In this document: positions 5,945-7,884 of the stretch, piece after piece
Layout: each line of letters begins with the position of its first letter
How positions within the stretch are numbered: position 1 is the first letter of the stretch
DNA from: Methanocorpusculum sp.
GTDB taxonomy: Archaea; Halobacteriota; Methanomicrobia; Methanomicrobiales; Methanocorpusculaceae
Length of the DNA: 7,884 nucleotides
NCBI GenBank assembly: GCA_029987025.1
Contig: DALTWQ010000058.1
Coordinates: 1-7,884, forward strand
Reading direction: 5' to 3'
Program-made: the position numbers and the translations under genes
The notes under the pieces: generated by a model
Told to the model about the DNA's origin: nothing
The model's input: the letters and a program-made list of their open reading frames with translations, nothing else
Databases searched by the model: none

Positions 5945-7773
5945 TGGACTATAATGCACTCGGCCTGAAGGCAGGTATCGAGATTCACCAGCAGCTCAAT
6001 ACGGAGGAAAAGCTGTTCTCGCACTCTCCGACGGTCATCCGCAACACTGATGAACACTACGGTGTTGTTCAGCGGTATCTGAGAACCGCGGCATCCGAGA
6101 TGGGAACTGTTGACCGCGCTGCAGCAGAAGAAGCCATGCAGAAGCGGCTTTTCACCTACTACACCTACGACACAACTGGCCTTGTCGAGATTGATGAAGA
6201 GCCGCCGGCACCGCTGAACCGCGAAGCACTTGACATTGTTTTAACCATTGCCAAGATGTTTTCGATGACGCCGCTTCCGGAGATTCACACCATGAGAAAG
6301 ATGATTGTGGATGGATCTGCAACAAGCGGATTCCAGAGAACTGCACTTGCAGCACTCAACGGAAAAATTGCCGACACCTGCAGAATCGAGACGGTCGCCG
6401 TGGAAGAGGAAGCATGTCAGCGTGTTGAAGACACCATTTTCTCCGTGGACCGCTTAGGAATCCCGTTAATCGAGATTACGACTGCGCCGTGCATGAAGAC
6501 TCCTGAAGAGGTTCATGACGTTGCACAGTACATCGGCATGGTCTTACGCTCCACCGGCAAAGTAAAGCGCGGTCTTGGAACTATCCGTCAGGATGTCAAT
6601 GTATCCATCGCAGACGGCGCACGTGTTGAGATTAAAGGTGTGCAGGAACTTGACCTGATTGCTGAAGTGGTCAGACGCGAGGTTCAGCGCCAGTTATCTC
6701 TTCTTGCCATCCGTGACGAGCTTCTGGCACGCAATGCATCCGTTCCGGGTATTGTTCAGGACTTTACCAAAGTCTTTGAGGGAACGGAGTCCAATGTCTT
6801 AAAGAAGGCAAAATGCATCTTGGGAACAGTACTTCGCGGCTTCGACGGCCTTGTGGGCATGGAAATTCAGCCGGGAAGACGTCTGGGTTCCGAGATGTCC
6901 GACTACGCAAAGAAATGCGGCGTCGGAGGCCTTTTCCACACGGATGAACTGCCGGCATACGGCGTTACTGCTGAAGAGGTTGAAAAACTCAGAAAGGCGG
7001 CAGGCGCAGGCCCGCAGGATGCTGTTATTATTGTGGCAGCGACCGAGCAGAAATGCCGCTGCGCGATGCAGATGATTATCCGCCGCGCAAATATGGCGTT
7101 CGAAGGTGTTCCTGAAGAGACCAGAAAGATGCTCGAAGGCGGTTCTACTGCGTATATGCGCCCGCTCCCGGGAGCGGCACGCATGTATCCGGAGACCGAT
7201 GTTTTACCGGTTCCGGTCACGAAAGAACACTTCGAAGCGCTCAAGACACCGGAACTTCTCACTGACAAAGCCGCACGCTTTGTCTCCGAGTACGGTATGG
7301 ACGAAGGTATGGCGCACCAGATGGCATACTCCGAGAAGCTGCCACTCTTTGAGCGCGCTGTCGCCGAGGGCATCAGACCGGTCTTTGCCGCCCGCACGAT
7401 TCTCGCATCATTAAAGGAGCTCTCCCGCGCAGGCGAGGATGCATCAAACCTTCCGGATGAGAAGATTCTTGCAGTCATGCATGCAGTAGAGTCCGGACAC
7501 GCGGCAAAAGAAGCAGTCTTAGAGATTCTGACCGCCTGCGCGAAAGGTCTGAATGTAAAAGATGCGATTGCGAAAGTTGCTCCGTCTTTCTCACGCGACG
7601 AACTGACGACTCTTGTCAAATCTGTTGTATCAGACCGTGCAGAATTCATTAAACAGCGCGGAAAATCCGCATTAGGGCCCGTTATGGGCGTTGTTATGAA
7701 GGAAGTCCGCGGCAGAATCGACGGAAAAGTAGTGTCCGAGGTGCTCAACTCCGAGCTGGAGAAGTACCTCTGA
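5944..7773 (+). CDS. gatE: glutamyl-tRNA(Gln) amidotransferase subunit E
   Basis: GatE is the tRNA-binding and kinase subunit of GatDE. It phosphorylates the glutamate on Glu-tRNA(Gln) with ATP and receives ammonia from GatD. It has 609 residues, normal for archaeal GatE. The N-terminal GatB/GatE cradle domain (1 to about 285) carries GIEIHQQL at 11-18, SGFQRTALAALNG, EEEACQRVED, DRLGIPLIEITT and the GTIRQDVNVSI...VEIKGVQELD stretch. An insert of about 285-400 includes SDYAKKCGVGGLFHTDELPAYG (beginning at residue 319), the AspRS-like GAD domain that separates GatE from GatB. The C-terminal part (about 460-609) is the helical and YqeY-like tRNA-binding tail, including the SFSRDELTTLVKS and VSEVLNSELEKYL segments. 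No frameshift or missing motif was seen. It is the last clear member of the argH-gatD-gatE operon. No T-rich terminator follows in the 62-bp gap. Confidence 0.97.
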   Translation: MDYNALGLKAGIEIHQQLNTEEKLFSHSPTVIRNTDEHYGVVQRYLRTAASEMGTVDRAAAEEAMQKRLFTYYTYDTTGLVEIDEEPPAPLNREALDIVLTIAKMFSMTPLPEIHTMRKMIVDGSATSGFQRTALAALNGKIADTCRIETVAVEEEACQRVEDTIFSVDRLGIPLIEITTAPCMKTPEEVHDVAQYIGMVLRSTGKVKRGLGTIRQDVNVSIADGARVEIKGVQELDLIAEVVRREVQRQLSLLAIRDELLARNASVPGIVQDFTKVFEGTESNVLKKAKCILGTVLRGFDGLVGMEIQPGRRLGSEMSDYAKKCGVGGLFHTDELPAYGVTAEEVEKLRKAAGAGPQDAVIIVAATEQKCRCAMQMIIRRANMAFEGVPEETRKMLEGGSTAYMRPLPGAARMYPETDVLPVPVTKEHFEALKTPELLTDKAARFVSEYGMDEGMAHQMAYSEKLPLFERAVAEGIRPVFAARTILASLKELSRAGEDASNLPDEKILAVMHAVESGHAAKEAVLEILTACAKGLNVKDAIAKVAPSFSRDELTTLVKSVVSDRAEFIKQRGKSALGPVMGVVMKEVRGRIDGKVVSEVLNSELEKYL

Positions 7774-7785
7774 ACCGGATTGGTG

Positions 7786-7798
7786 AAAGATAATCTTT
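7786..7798 (+). promoter_or_regulatory. AT-rich inverted repeat and possible promoter element before the last gene
   Basis: AAAGAT (7786-7791) and ATCTTT (7793-7798) are exact reverse complements around a single A. The overlapping TAATCTTTAA (7791-7800) is TATA-like and lies about 42 bases before the ATG at 7836, which would give a leader of roughly 15-20 nt containing the Shine-Dalgarno sequence. It could be a promoter for the final gene or a chance AT-rich palindrome. Confidence 0.35.
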
Positions 7799-7823
7799 AA
7801 GTGAGAGTGCAACCAACAAATTA

Positions 7824-7830
7824 AGGAGAT
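7824..7830 (+). promoter_or_regulatory. ribosome binding site of the last gene
   Basis: AGGAGAT has a five-base AGGAG match to the archaeal Shine-Dalgarno consensus, 7 nt before the ATG at 7836. This is the best support that the truncated reading frame at the window edge is a real gene. Confidence 0.7.
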
Positions 7831-7835
7831 TCAAT

Positions 7836-7884
7836 ATGGGAAAAACTGGAAGTATTAACTGGCATCAGGTTAAAGGTGTCAACG
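7836..7884 (+). CDS. N-terminus of a small conserved methanogen protein (3' end outside window)
   Basis: Only 16 codons are in the window, encoding MGKTGSINWHQVKGVN. The frame is open to the edge and has a well-placed AGGAG Shine-Dalgarno sequence. The opening MGKTGS...W..VKG resembles small, basic proteins of unknown function found in methanogens (DUF5350-type, from memory). So little sequence does not allow a firm assignment, and no function is proposed. The gene follows gatE by 62 bp on the same strand. It may have its own promoter (AT-rich element at 7786-7800), although read-through from the gatDE transcript is also possible because no terminator is evident in the gap. Confidence 0.6.
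   Translation, partial: MGKTGSINWHQVKGVN

Noticed and set aside
6903..7748. Open frame of 281 codons on the minus strand, opposite gatE
   Set aside because: It lies wholly inside an unmistakable gatE frame. Its translation is Ser/Ala/Arg-rich and low in recognisable motifs, as expected from the antisense of a codon-biased gene.
1..7884. Search by eye for CRISPR arrays, tRNA genes, IS ends, toxin-antitoxin or defence genes
   Set aside because: No repeated spacer pattern, cloverleaf, transposase motif or such gene pair was seen. The window is mostly core metabolism and translation genes.

Overview
The window looks like chromosomal core DNA from a methanogenic archaeon, most likely a Methanomicrobiales member; a Methanocorpusculum-like genome is my guess, from recall only. 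The evidence is the C-terminus of the F420-dependent methanogenesis enzyme Mer, the archaea-only tRNA amidotransferase pair GatD/GatE, and Shine-Dalgarno sequences of the archaeal GAGGTGA type. GC content looks moderate. No mobile element, CRISPR array, tRNA or rRNA was seen.

Layout. (1) 3-350: 3' end of mer, followed by a compact hairpin and two T6 tracts that look like its terminator. (2) 543-1100: a short lipoprotein that I read as a divergent META/HslJ-type domain; its last codons form a small hairpin. (3) 1211-2530: an intramembrane site-2 protease (M50) with one PDZ domain. (4) 2543-3088, minus strand: an unrecognised small protein with a probable winged-helix domain and an acidic-aromatic C-terminal tip. 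It converges with the protease gene across only 12 bp. (5) 3089-3236: a divergent intergenic region with two perfect inverted repeats. (6) 3237-7773: a tightly packed argH-gatD-gatE block with a 4-nt and then a 1-nt overlap. (7) 7836-7884: the first 16 codons of another gene, behind a good Shine-Dalgarno sequence.

How the genes fit together. ArgH makes arginine in the last biosynthetic step, and GatDE converts Glu-tRNA(Gln) to Gln-tRNA(Gln). The overlaps imply one polycistronic, translationally coupled message linking an amino-acid biosynthesis enzyme with a tRNA-charging enzyme. The minus-strand putative DNA-binding protein lies head to head with this operon and is a reasonable but unproven candidate for its local regulator. 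The lipoprotein and the membrane protease are neighbours on the same strand, but each seems to have its own promoter-like element.

I found no convincing new multi-gene system. The items most worth following up are the unrecognised minus-strand gene with the inverted repeats beside argH, and the insertion in the META-like lipoprotein.
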